Assembly (NCBI GenBank): GCA_022478985.1 | Contig: JAKSZP010012117.1 | Coordinates: forward strand, 1 to 64,000 | DNA: 64,000 nucleotides | Reading direction: 5' to 3' | Source: Massospora cicadina | Lineage: Eukaryota; Entomophthoromycota; Entomophthoromycetes; Entomophthorales; Entomophthoraceae | In this document: in pieces, positions 1-10,290 of the stretch | How the letters are laid out: every line of letters begins with the position of its first letter | How positions within the stretch are numbered: position 1 is the stretch's first letter | Position numbers and translations under genes: made by a program | The notes under the pieces: model-generated | What the model saw: only the letters and a program-made list of their open reading frames with translations | What the model was told of the DNA's origin: nothing | Databases searched by the model: none

Positions 1-2
1 GT

Positions 3-460
3 CAGTCCACAGCCTCTGGGGCACTTGTATTCTTAGACCAACAAAAGGCCTATGATAGATTAAACTGGGAATACCTAAGGGCCTGCCTCCATCAATTCCG
101 CATACCCCCTCGCTTCATCAACTGGGTAATGCTGCTCACAGAATCTGCAACAATGGCAGTGCATGGCCCTGGCTTCCTAACGGAAGTAGTCCGCCCTCAA
201 AGGGGCTTGCGACAAGGGGACCCCCTTAGCCCACTCTTATACAACTTCAGCCTTGACCCACTACTGCGAAATGTGAATGCTTAACTCACTGGGGTCCACG
301 TGCCAGGCCAAGCCACAGTCAAGATAATGGCATTCGCAGATGATTGTGTGGTGGGGGTGTCTAATAATCAAGATGCACGCGCGCTTGAAGCTCTCATCCA
401 GGAGTATTCCCGGGTAAGCAACGTGGCACTGAACGCTTCCAAAACTTAAAATTATCCTCC
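3..460 (+). pseudogene. LINE-a ORF2, reverse transcriptase core
   Basis: Frame 3 reads through RT blocks: LVFLDQQKAYDRLNWEYL (block with the first catalytic Asp), then GLRQGDPLSPLLYN, then the catalytic box FADD at 333-344 (usual form Y/FADD). TAA stops interrupt at 282-284 and near 447, and a frameshift follows before the next open stretch at 461. LINE-b (30838-30461, minus) aligns closely. This is a decayed copy of an L1/Tad-like RT, incomplete at its 5' end because of the window edge. Confidence 0.9.
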
Positions 461-1821
461 TTGGTCGGTTTCAGAACTGCTGGACCCCAGCAATTAGTTC
501 CTAACCTGGCCCATCTGCTCGCCCACATCCTCACCCTACTAATTCAAAAACACACCGCCCCATTGGTGCTCCCCTTCATGCCACGTCCTACCATAGGAAA
601 AGTACGCCATATGGGCATGTGGATGGAGACAGGCGGATATGCATCAGCAGTAATGGAGTGTCATATTCTGGATAACGTGATGAAGCGAATCGCCTCTCTC
701 AGAGCCCACCCTACTTCCCTTACTGGCAGGATCGTTTTAGCCAACTCCATGCTCCTCTCCAAAGTCTGGTTTGGAGCCCATGCCATCCCCTTCTCCCCAA
801 GCTTCTACAAATCCTTGTATACCTTGCTGCAAGGATGGCTTTGGTCGGGCCGCCTTCCACCAGTGCAGCTAGAGGTCACGTTTGGCCCTCAACATCATGG
901 TGGCATGGGCCTGCTTGACTTCAAAGCCCATGCCACCCAGATCCTGGGTACTTGGATTGTGGCCGTCACCACCCCTACACTCCCCTCCCAACACTGGTCC
1001 CATGCAGCCCGCTCCAACTTCTCCCGCGCCTTGGGCCTCAACAATCCATCGAACCCCCACTCCCTGATGAAATACCTGGCTTCACGCCCATCAGCCACAG
1101 GTCCTCATGGTACTAAAACCCACTACAAACGAATCCTCCTCTCCATGCGGAGCGCTGAGTGGAGAATTCGTATTAGCGGACATACAACCCAAAGAAGCCG
1201 CCCCTCTCCTCAGTTCACACAAGAGGTACAGGGGATACCCATCCATGATGGCGTGATCCCCATTCGACCCCATGTCCTATCCAGGGTGGACTACCTGGAC
1301 ATGATGGACATCCCTTAATCCAGTGAGACCCAAAAAATATCTGAAAATATGTACACCATCCTCTGTTGCAACCTCAAATCCGTTCCCATGTGTGGCGCTG
1401 CCTGAGGTGGGTGTATCGTACAGCTAAGCGCTCTAACGCTTTACACTCATCCTGTGTCATGTGTGGCCAGTATGGAACGCTGTTTTACCGCCTGGAGAAG
1501 TGCCCTACCTCTAAAGTGATATGGCGCGAAGTTCAACGTCTTCTGGGCCAGGATCAAACGCATCCCTTCAGTCTGTCAAGAGATATGTTCGCTCTATCAA
1601 TGGCCTCCTCCCTTCTGCCCTCTCTTCGTGCTTTGGTGGTTGCAAACGCCATGTGGACCATCCACACGATTGTCTTAGATGCCATTGCAGGCTCCACCCC
1701 CACCCTCCCAGAAGCGGTACACAGATTCTGGTCCCATTTGGTGGACCAATTTCTAGCATGGATGTTTGGATACCTCCCACCATGTCGCCGACAGCTGGTC
1801 TCTTCCTGGTTCCCAGTCTAG
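461..1821 (+). pseudogene. LINE-a ORF2, C-terminal region with zinc-binding motif
   Basis: Two open stretches in different frames (461-1318 and 1366-1821) continue ORF2 downstream of the RT. The first contains GGMGLLDFKAHATQILGTW and RSAEWRIRI, typical of the region after the RT palm in L1-like elements. The second holds CVMCGQYGTLFYRLEKC. In LINE-b the same motif is CGQYGTLFHRLEKC, giving a CX2C...HX4C zinc-binding motif as in zf-RVT regions; here the His is replaced by Tyr/Arg. A stop at 1316-1318 and a frame change separate the halves. Confidence 0.85.
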
Positions 1822-2040
1822 TTCATCAAATCAGACCCCTTCCTCCACACGTGCTCAATTGTGGCTATGGCCCCTTCACACGTTTCCTCCCCCTCCCCAT
1901 AAGTGGCGTTCCCGCTGGCAACAAGAGATAGCATCGCTTCTCTGGGGTGCCTCCCCTTATATTAAGTTTTGTCTCTTCTGAGTCATATTCGGAAGTGTCC
2001 ATCCCATGGTCAGCCTTCCCCACAATAAATTTAAACTAAA

Positions 2041-2860
2041 AGCTTGCGGGTTAACTGTCTAAGTTAAACAACCTGCTGCTAATGGGTAAAGACCCCATTA
2101 CCTAAGAAAGTCGCTAGCATAATTTGGTTACCCTGCTGTGGTTAATTGAAAAATATGGGGAAGCATTTATTAAGCAACCTTGAGAAGATCACAGTACTAG
2201 ATGGCGGCAAAACCCAACTATCGTGCTGAGGAATATCCTTGTGTGCACAACTTAAAAAGGGATAAGCCAGTGGAACAACTGCCAATTCCTAAGCGGGCAC
2301 TAACAGGGGTTGAGCGCTAATTTCCCTGTAATACCCTCTTTTTTATCATAATAAAGAAGAATAAATAAAGTTTACCAAAAAAATTTTTAATAAATAAATT
2401 GTTTTACAATTTAGTATTGTTAACCATAAAGAATAGAGTTTAAAAGGATCATATATCCTTTGGCTATTTATTTCTGTTCTGATCTCTGTGGGCTTCATCA
2501 TGAAAAGAGTAACTGAGAACCTCTGAAAATAAGAGTAGGTTGAGTTCCATTGAAAAGAAGAGAACCAACGAACCTATAAATAGGTTAAGTTCCACTATTA
2601 AGTTCCATCAGAATGAAGCGTTAGAGGGAAGAGTCTACTCAGCTCAACATATCTTCGAAGATTAGAAGAGCGCATAGCGCCAGTTTAACATTGGAGACAG
2701 TACTCCATATTGGCCATAAAGATTTAAATAGTGTTAGTTTTCATACTATCACCAGTCCAATTTAGTATTATCAACTATTATAATAATTTATATTACAAAG
2801 GACATAGGAGCCTGTGCAGTAAACTCAATAGCTACAGCGAGCAGTAGTTTAAAAGGTTTA
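2041..2860 (+). repeat. Ty3-A 5' LTR, 3' part
   Basis: The sequence matches the Ty3-A 3' LTR (42778-43594 plus 53144-53486) from about 343 bp into that LTR to its end, for example GAATGAAGCGTTAGAGGGAAGA at about 2612 and 53230, and GACATAGGAGCCTGTG. Its first part lies upstream of LINE-a, outside the window. The 820 bp here agree with the about 819 bp expected from a reconstructed LTR of about 1,160 bp. No gene is seen. Confidence 0.85.
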
Positions 2861-2864
2861 GATT

Positions 2865-2877
2865 TGGTGCTCACTAC
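2865..2877 (+). other. Ty3-A tRNA primer-binding site
   Basis: TGGTGCTCACTAC lies 4 bp after the LTR end. A PBS normally starts TGG, complementary to the CCA end of a tRNA. The same block follows the 5' LTR in Ty3-C (35016), Ty3-B (19191, minus) and Ty3-D (57000, TGGTGCTTACTAC). Confidence 0.8.
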
Positions 2878-3098
2878 TTGGGTAGATGTGTTTTCAAGAC
2901 AAAACTATAAAAATATTATATCATCAAAGTTGTACAAGACATAACTTCAGAAACTCTGGATTGAGTTAGAGACTTTGATCCAGAACGTGCAGAGCTCAGC
3001 GTCGTAAGATGTCTACTACCTTAGTGGAGCGTGTAACAAAAGCTGAGGAGGGAATTGAACATATCAAAAAGTTAATAATGATCTTTATGGTTAGGTCA
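2878..3098 (+). pseudogene. Ty3-A gag, N-terminal fragment
   Basis: An ATG at 3009 opens MSTTLVERVTKAEEGIEHIK, a short coiled-coil-like N terminus comparable in place to the gag start of Ty3-B and Ty3-D. The frame runs into Chr-1 at 3099 and gag resumes at 25753-25758. The flanks of Chr-1 read GGTCA (3094-3098) and AATCA (25753-25757), a TSD weakened by two G-to-A changes. Confidence 0.6.
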
Positions 3099-4637
3099 TG
3101 TGACGGTTGAGGTTTTCTCTCAGCATCACATTGCCCTGATCTTTGATAAGATAGGACAAGATTTTGTGGATGGAGCAGGAGGTATGAGAGTGTTAGTTCT
3201 GGCTAGGCCCAGGTATGGGGTTGAGAATGACTCTGTTGACAGTTGTGACTTGCATCAGAGCTGGGATCAGACAAAGCAATGGTGAAATGGGTGAATTTGA
3301 GGTTTGAGCTGGGTTTGAGTTTGAACCACACCAAGTCATGGGGTGGTTGTTAAGCTAGCAGAAAATTCTATTAGCCTAGGACTATGGGAGTTTGGTGATG
3401 GAATGTTCCTGTCTGATGTTTGCCCTCAAAATTGAAAAATAAGAATGTTTTGGGTCGAATTTACCCAAAAAAGTGAAATGTCAGCCATATGAAATTGTGC
3501 AATGATACTAAGAGCGAATTTAATTATAATAAAAATGAAGATATTGAGGAAATTGGCCAAAAGACCCTGGCCAATTCTCAGTGTAACCCCGTTAATTGGG
3601 GTAACACCATTTTGCAACCTGCATGGGCAATAAATGTAAAATCAAATGGTCAGATTACTCCGACTATTTTGATGGACCTTGAGGCAACCATCAGAAGGTA
3701 ATCCCCATCCAATACCAAGTCCTTCAATGCACCTTCGTGGGGACCCCCTTTTTTATAGGCTTGGCAGGGGTCCCCTAAGGTGAAAGAAATTTTTCAAACG
3801 GGATTAGTTAAGTTCATAAATTGCTACCCCATGGGTACGTTTTTTCCAATCAGTATTCACCTTTCATCATTCCATAAACCAGAAGTGAGTACTCAAATTT
3901 TGATACGTTTATCGTTCATATACCTAATTCAGACTAGGCTAAGCTATTCTGAACATATCCTTGAATTCCCCTCAACCCTTAAAATAATTTAAATACTGAA
4001 TAGTTGATTGTTGAGGGGGGTCTTTTTTTACTTCTATTGCACTAATAATAAAATTTATAAAAATCCAATTTTTATTAGTGCTTTACATTTAATTTTATTT
4101 ACAAAATTTTGTGGAATCCAGCAGGCGTCTAGCACCAGTGAGCAAGAATTGGCTGGATTCCTAAAGTTCCAAAGGGCAGTGAATCAGGCATGATGGAAGA
4201 GTCTGAGCGATTCTTGCAGCAGATGGCTATAAGGAAAGGGACTTGGGAACTGGAGGTTCTGTAGCTTCATTTCCTATTGACCTTCATAATATGAAATAAT
4301 TCAGCTGATTATAGCCTTATTTATAGTATTGATAAATTCTGGTTTCACATTGGTATATTTATACTAGCAATGGCCATGTTTGGCATTTAAAAGAAGAAAG
4401 TGGAGTTTGATAGTAGGTTTAGGAGGCTATTATCTCACAATACACCTTGTCATGGAGTCAGGACATGCTGCTCGTGGTAAGCATACTCACAACTGTCCTC
4501 CAAGTGGTGTTCACCACATGCCTGTAGCACATGCACTAGAAGAAATATCTCAAGAACCATATCCGCCCTTTGGTCTTTGACTTGTGTCCTGATTCTTAAT
4601 TCATTTGTTGCTCATTGGAATGAGCCGGTGAATTACA
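3099..4637 (+). repeat. Chr-1 5' LTR, interrupted by a solo LTR
   Basis: Starts TGTGACGGTTGAGG and ends GAATTACA. It aligns with 24967-25752 (TGTGATGGTTGAAG...GTGTTATA), sharing CATCACATTRCCCTGATCTT, GAGTCTGAGCGATTCTTGCA and GCTCATTGGAATGAG. A solo Ty3-D LTR splits it at 3410-4165. No obvious TGG-type primer site follows the LTR, unlike in Ty3-A to D. Confidence 0.85.
3410..4165 (+). repeat. Solo LTR of the Ty3-D family
   Basis: 756 bp, matching the LTRs of Ty3-D (740 and 755 bp) along their length: GTAACACCATTTTG, CCTGCATGGGCAATAAA, TTTTATAGGCKTGGC and the end block GCACCAGYGAGCA. It is flanked by the perfect 5-bp TSD GTTCC (3405-3409 and 4166-4170). It is the product of LTR-LTR recombination that removed the internal region. 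The host is the Chr-1 5' LTR. Confidence 0.9.
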
Positions 4638-5606
4638 AAAAACGGATTTAATTTACTTTCTTGTCATTGTGGTGGCGAGAAAAAGAGGTGCCAGGAGCAG
4701 TTGTGCTTCCTGTGTAGTATCATCATACTGCGACGCTTTTGATAGTAATTTATGGTGGCGTTTTTGCTTTTCAAGATATACTGGGTGCTAGAGTGTGTGT
4801 CCCAGAGTGGTGGTAAAACTTTAGGACTGGTGAAGGCCAAACAAAGGATTCCATCAGTGCTGAGTTCAAAGGATTTAGAGCTGATTATTCAGACGTTTAG
4901 CTGGTTCGGTTCCAGGGGTGGTTGGCAAAGGCGGAAGAGGAGTGAATTTGTTCACCTTACAGTTGAGTCAAGTTTTGTTGACTTTGCCAGTGAAGTCAAA
5001 CTGGGTACGAGAACTTTTGGAGGAGCAGGCTGGGTTGCCATGCTCAGCGGAGGAGATTTTGGATTTGATTGACCAGGCGACGTGTCCAGATGAGGCGAAA
5101 AATTAAGCCTGGTCTTCGTGCTGCAGTGCAGTCAGGGAAGGAAGACTGTGGAAAAAAATATGGTCATATGTTCCATGCGCTGGCAAAAGCAGCAAAGGCA
5201 CCAGAGTCCTGGCATTCTCACATGTTCCATAAAAATTTGCAGGCTGATTTGTTGTTGGCTATGGTGATGGTGTGACCTGTGGCGACTTTTAAGGAAGAGG
5301 TGGCCTTGATATTGCAGGTGGAGCGGCAGATATGCTTGGTGCAGGCTCATTGAGAGTTGATGCAGTCCCCTGGGGGTTTCTGCGGTCAGGATGTAATGAG
5401 ACAGGCTGATTTGGAGCTTGTGCGCAGTTCTAAGGGATTCAGTTATGTGGAGGAGAAAGGGAAGAGTCAGGGGAAACCTAGGGAGGGAGGTGAGGTTCCA
5501 GAGGCAGAAATTCTGGTTGAAGCCTCCATTCATATTATTGATATCTTAAAAAAAGAAGAATGCTCCCTATTCTTTTTGCAAGAAGCCAGTTAATCTGGTG
5601 TCCCAA
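4638..5606 (+). pseudogene. Chr-1 gag
   Basis: Several overlapping open pieces (4752-5072, 4918-5106, 5069-5275, 5357-5593) give a helical, capsid-like protein with stretches such as LLEEQAGLPCSAEEILDLID and ALAKAAKAPESWHSHMFHKN. No zinc knuckle is visible. The assignment rests on position between the LTR and the protease rather than on a clear motif. HAL-a enters at 5607/5620; the frame through PVNLVSQNKLS continues after it at 7543. Confidence 0.6.
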
Positions 5607-5619
5607 AATAAACTATCTA

Positions 5620-7542
5620 GAGCTTTTCTTTCCACTCAACATCACTTTTGAGTGATTTTGATTAAAAGTAACCCTTAGTTTTTCATAGCTACCTACACCG
5701 CATCTGTTTTCCATTTGTGTCTGCAGCTCCACCATTTGCTGCCCTAGTATGGGACAGCGTTGCTCCACCTGATAGCGTTTTCTGCCCAGCAGGCAAATGC
5801 GTGTGGACTGGCTCATCCAGCCCGCCTAATGCATCAGGCCAATTTGTCCCTCCAAGTGACTTATTATTACACTTAGCGCAAGTTCACCCAGCCTGCCCCT
5901 ACCCCTAGCCCTAGCCCTAGCCCAATCCAATATTCACTTTTGCCTCTGTGTTGAGAATGGACGTCTCTTACCATAAGCCAATAAAGCAATAATTGAGCTG
6001 GCAACGGCTACGTTTGCATCAGCTGGTTTTATCAGCTTCCGCCCTTACAAGAGCTATTTTGATATAGGCTTTCCCTTCAAAAAGGATTCAGTTGCTGCAG
6101 CTGCTACGCCCTTGATATATAAAAACACACCAATTAACACCACCCGTACATGGCTCCCCAGTGATACCACATCTGTGGTGACCTTTGCAAACCTTTCTTC
6201 GCACCTTCCCCCCCCAAACACACTATGAAGAATTGATGATAGGGCTAACCAAATATGACACAGACCCCATCCTCCACTTCCTTGTCCTGAGTGGTGCTGA
6301 ACAATTAGTGTCACCACAGGCAATGGCCACCATTACCCCCCACCAGCCAACCATAGCCCAGCACATCCCACCACATGCCTATATCCCATCTACACCAGAT
6401 CACTTCTTTTGGGTTCATATTGATAACAGCCGCACAGTTTGCCCCCTCTGCCATGAGTGAGACCACTCCAAAAAGGCCTGTCGCCACAGTTCAAAAAATG
6501 TGGAAACTTCCAAGCCCACACGTGAAGCCACACAAACAGCATTTAAGTGTGGATTTTGGCTGTCTTCACCCCCTCCCGCTAAACGTTTGAAAAATCAGCA
6601 AACCTTTGCAACCAAAGCTCAAGTTAGCCAAATTTCTCACAATATACCCAATTGGGAGAAGGTTTGGATCCAAATTCAAACCAACCAATTTCCTGCCACA
6701 AAACTACCCAACCACAGCCATGTCTCTCTGAATCAATCCTACTCAATTAAAATCCCTGGGACTTATTGGATGAAATAACCAAATCTGGGGAAATTGCCCC
6801 ACCTCCAGCTTTTCCAATTAATTTAGAACCATATTTGCCTCCAGACTTTGATGCACATTCCCACCCAAGAAATATGTCCCCAAACCCACTTCTACCCCAT
6901 TCTTGAGTGACCATCAACTTGTTGAGGCCATGGTGGCATCTCCTGATAGTCATCATCTCCACAAAGCTGTAGCACTCTCAGTCACTGAATTTAAAGAAGG
7001 GCTAATTTAACCAAATTCCCTGCCAATTTCCCTGAGGTTGCAAAAGCGGAAATCTAATGATTAACTGAACTGCCACCTCCGCTGTAAAGCATGTTGCTGC
7101 ACTGGCAGAAATTTTTCCCACCACACGTATCACCAGAGCCAATATTATGAATTTCGCCCAGCTTCCTGATGCACACATACAAGCTGAACGCCATGTTGCC
7201 GAACTCCTGGGGGCTTTGATCCAGGCCCAGATTGTTACTAACAATCTTAACAATAATCTCTTTCACCTTGATTCACATCCTGAGGATTCCCCAACCCCCT
7301 CGTTCTCAGCTTTGATCCGCCTCTTCAATGGTGAAGATGAAATTGAAGATCCACCTGATCCCCCTCCCCTCCGCCATGTTGAGATATGCGGTTCACTGCT
7401 GCTACACTTGGTAGGTTAATTTTTCTTTGTTTTGGTGTCTAGCCGCTCATTTAGGGCATTTGGTTTGTGTTTTTGGTTTTCTTATTTGGTTCTATATTGG
7501 TAATGTCCATCCCCTGATCAGCTTACCTCAAAAAAATTTAAT
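5620..7542 (+). mobile_element. HAL-a, half-LINE: ORF1 plus LINE 3' tail, no ORF2
   Basis: 1,923-bp insert in Chr-1, bounded by AATAAACTRTCTA at 5607-5619 and 7543-7555 (13 bp, one mismatch), a TSD of the length expected for target-primed reverse transcription. It encodes a LINE ORF1-like protein and ends TGTCCATCCCCTGATCAGC...CCTCAAAAAAATTT, the 3' tail of LINE-a and LINE-b. There is no endonuclease or RT. It resembles half-LINEs such as mammalian HAL1 in layout only. A second copy (HAL-b) lies at 55404. Confidence 0.8.
5700..7419 (+). pseudogene. HAL-a ORF1-like RNA-binding protein (decayed)
   Basis: Broken frames encode, in order: a region with CPAGKCVWTGSSS (5790s) matching HAL-b; a WLPSDTTSVVTFANL-type segment (about 6150); ELMIGLTKYDTDPILHFLVL (6220s); IPPHAYIPSTPDHFFWV then CPLCHE-DHSKKAC (6440s), a CX2CX4HX4C zinc knuckle with an in-frame stop; and a C-terminal helical part, FAQLPDAHIQAERHVAELLG (7150s). 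The order folded domain then knuckle matches ORF1 of LINE-b (33421-33080, minus). A (CCCTAG)n-like run occurs at 5888-5925. Its role would be RNA chaperone/packaging, inferred from the family. Confidence 0.7.
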
Positions 7543-7555
7543 AATAAACTGTCTA

Positions 7556-7803
7556 CTTCGCTTTATTCACATTTTTTACCAGTGGAAGTGCAGGAAGGTC
7601 CTGGGAAGAAGAAGTATGGGAAGGTCCTGGACCTGGTAGGTACTGGGGCTGAGGAGAACTATGTGGATGAACATTGGACAAGAAGATGTGTAAAGCTGTT
7701 GCAGGAGGATGGATTCACGTTATTGGAAGATGCCACAAAGAGGATTGCGGTTTTGAGGGTGCAAGCCAGGGTTCTGTTGAGACAAGGCCTGTATAAGTTA
7801 TAA
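7556..7803 (+). pseudogene. Chr-1 aspartic protease
   Basis: KKKYGKVLDLVGTGAEENYVD contains a retropepsin active site with the catalytic DTGA changed to VGTGA. Flanking GPGKKKYGK and EENYVDEHW fit chromovirus proteases. It ends at a stop at 7801-7803; about 100 bp of linker follows. Inactive as read. Confidence 0.8.
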
Positions 7804-7859
7804 GAGAAATTACTTGCTGTTGCACAACTACCTCATTCAGTGATGCTGAGGATGAGGTG

Positions 7860-8790
7860 GTGGCACTGGTTCCATCCGCAATATGATATGTTGGAGGGTA
7901 AAGTGCTGTTGTCGCCTGGGAGCTTGGATGTGTGGGAGTAAGAGCTCAAGTCCCAAAGGGCATTAGTGAAGCTTATGGGTGGAATATCTTCAGTCGAGCC
8001 TTTGGAGAGTTTGTCAGAGGAGTACCAGATATTGCATTGGTGTTTGAACCCAAGGGGGAGGCGCCCTTTTCGCCTATGGGGGTTTGCATTTGGCTATCTT
8101 TTCAAGGAGGGCTCTGAGTTGCCAAAGGAATGCCCAGTTTATCTGATAAATCCTTGGGCTTGGAAGGCTCTTGATGTCTATGTACAAAAGATGTTAGGTC
8201 TGGGTTTGATTGTGCCGTCAAAATTGCCTGTGGCTTTGGCGGTGCTTTATGTGTCAAAGGTGATGGGGACCTTCATCCTTGTGTGGATTTCTGGCATTTT
8301 AAAGTGGTGACAGAGCCTGACCCATATCAGATGCCACTCATGGAAGACATTCTACCCATCTTTTGGGGTGTGTGGTGTTTACCAGATTGGATCTAGTTGA
8401 CGCTTTTAATCATATTCCCATGAGGCGGGAGCACCAGAGATACCGCATTAAAATGCCACTTGATAAATTTTGAGTATCAGGTTATGCCATTTGTTTTTGT
8501 GCAATGCTTCTATGGTCTTCTAATGTATGATTGATTGTGTGTTGGGGGGCTTGGTGGGTAGGTGTTGCGTTGCTTATTTGGATATATTCTGGTATTTTCC
8601 AGGTCAGTGAAAGATCATATGAGGGTTTTAGGAGCGTGTTTGAGGAGATAAAGGGTACAGGTATAAAATTAAAGCTATCTTAGTGTGAATTCTAACAGGG
8701 ACTCAGTGCCCTTCCTAGGTAATGTGGTTTTCCAGGGGGATAATTTCAGGGAAACTGGAGCACAGGAGGTTGCTGGAGGGAAAGATACAG
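7860..8790 (+). pseudogene. Chr-1 reverse transcriptase, N-terminal part
   Basis: The start reads EEYQ then LPKECPVYLINPWAWKALDVY (fingers). RLDLVDAFNHIPMRREHQRY near 8385-8445 is the palm block with the first catalytic Asp. The catalytic box follows near 8570 as YLD then ILVFSRSVKDH; one base appears lost inside the second Asp codon. FLGNVVFQGDNF near 8716 is the usual segment after the active site. Many stops and frame changes are present. Confidence 0.8.
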
Positions 8791-9560
8791 GCCAAAGGTG
8801 ACACAACAAGGCCAAGTGACCCAACAAAATGAAGAGACATCCTAAACGATTAGTATTGTGTTTCCAAATAGATCTGTGGAACAAAACGCACACCAAACTG
8901 GCCATAAGCATCAGGGACATAAGGCCCTGGGAGCTGGGAAGGGTGGCGAAAAATATAGGGCAAAAGGCAGTGAAATAGGAGGAGGCGGAGCCCGCGGCAT
9001 AGGTGGTGGAGTAGGTGGCGGACTCAGGTACAACAGGAGGGGCGAACCAGATTAGAAAATGGACTCCAGCCATTGCAAAACTCTGCAGAGTAGTTTTTAT
9101 GCAGAAAACCCAAGTACAGAAGATGTGCCAAAATCCTAAATTTTATTAAAAGGATCAGTTTGTCTGATAATAGCAAAGCCTTTCTCATCTTGGGACTAAA
9201 TTTATAGGGGGTTTCTTCATAAAGATTCCAGTGGTTATTGAAATCTGATATGAGCTACAAATTCGTCGTTTTTCAACAAAATCAAAATTTTTCGAATTTA
9301 ACCGAATTCTAAAACCTCATATCTTGTGATTTTTTGGGTGTTGAGTTCGATTCCCGCCTTAGCTTGTGTATAAATCAAGCCGTTTCCCTCAGCCCTGGCT
9401 GGCAAAGCCAAAACCCATTTTTTGTCAATGACCTTAGATAGGTCATTGGTGACCTTTAGGGGTTCTGGTCTCTGCCCCAAGGGCTTGTTGGATTTGGCTT
9501 TAGATGGGCAATTAATTCCAGGAAAAATGTCACTAGCTGTGACAGATAATGATATGTCCC
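8790..9560 (+). other. Unassigned segment inside Chr-1 RT
   Basis: About 770 bp separate two RT blocks that are normally about 60 residues apart (FLGNVV at 8716 and KVRRFLG at 9610). The stretch has no recognised protein; it contains a Gly-rich open piece (8858-9055) and a pol III B-box-like GAGTTCGATTCCC at 9343-9355. It is probably a further small insert, but I found no clear TSD. Confidence 0.45.
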
Positions 9561-10290
9561 AATATAATATAAGTGGTGCAGAAGTGGAAGGCCCTAGGAA
9601 TCAGACCAAGGTGCGTAGATTCCTGGGGGTTGAACTTTGTGAGGAGGTTTTCCAAGGACTTGGCTGATTGGGCCATGCCATTGACAAGGTTGACCGGAGC
9701 TGTATCCTTCATCTAGGGGGGCTGAAAAAAAAAAAACTCTCCAGCGGGTGAAGACAAGTCTACTGACAGCCCCAGTTCTGGCCTATCCTAACCCAAGCAA
9801 GCTGTTTGTGGTGGAGACTGATGCGTCAAACTTTGAACTTGGAGAGGTGCTATTGCAGGAGGGTAAAGATGGTATTGAGTATCCTGTCTGTTATTTTAGC
9901 CGGAAGATGGTGCCTCTGAGACATTTTAATCGGTCTAAAATAAGGAAATTTTAGCAATAGTGGTGACATTGGGGGAGTGCAACACCTCCTATTATATGCC
10001 AGGCATCCAGATGTATTCCAGACTGATCATTGAGCCTTGGAGATTTATAAGTCCTTGCATCTGATAAATCAGAGACAGTCCTGATGGCATATAGATTTTG
10101 TTCAGTAGGACTTGCGGATCATGTATATGATGGGGAAACAGAATATCTTGCCTGATTTGCTGAGTCATAATTCAGGGTTAATGTTTTCTGAAGAGGAGTT
10201 GAGGAGGTTTATACAGCTACAACGTTGCCTTTGAGTCTTTTTGCAATGATTTGAGGTTGTAGAGAAGGAGCGTTGGGAATAATCTGGACT
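9560..10290 (+). pseudogene. Chr-1 RT connection and RNase H
   Basis: AEVEGPRNQTKVRRFLG leads into the connection; VKTSLLTAPVLAYPNPSKLF then VVETDASNFELGEVLLQEG (9748 on) contains the first RNase H Asp (ETDAS). YPVCYFSRKMVPLRHFN and, after frameshifts, the block with KQNILPDLLSHNSG (10135-10175) complete a Ty3/gypsy RNase H. An A-run at 9727-9737 may cause one frameshift. Confidence 0.8.

Larger units (their letters stand above)
1..2040 (+). mobile_element. LINE-a, 3' part of a non-LTR retrotransposon
   Basis: This is the 3' two-fifths of a LINE; its 5' part lies outside the window. It encodes the RT core, the thumb/connection region and a C-terminal Cys-rich motif, then about 220 bp of 3' UTR. 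The 3' end carries TGTCCATCCC...TCAGC...CCCACAATAAATTT, the tail also seen in LINE-b and HAL-a. It is inserted in the 5' LTR of Ty3-A, which resumes at about 2041 with GCGGGTTAACT; the undisturbed 3' LTR has the same sequence near 43125. The 5' TSD cannot be seen. Confidence 0.9.

Noticed and set aside
3100..3285. 61-aa frame at the Chr-1 LTR start as a gene
   Set aside because: Inside an LTR, and the paired LTR at 24967 does not keep the frame.
5888..5925. CCCTAG-type run as an interstitial telomere
   Set aside because: Only about three units, not the canonical CCCTAA, and it lies in the HAL-a ORF1 region at an aligned position; simple low-complexity DNA.
9727..9737. A-run as a LINE poly(A) tail marking an insertion
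   Set aside because: RNase H coding continues on both sides without a TSD; a homopolymer slip is simpler.
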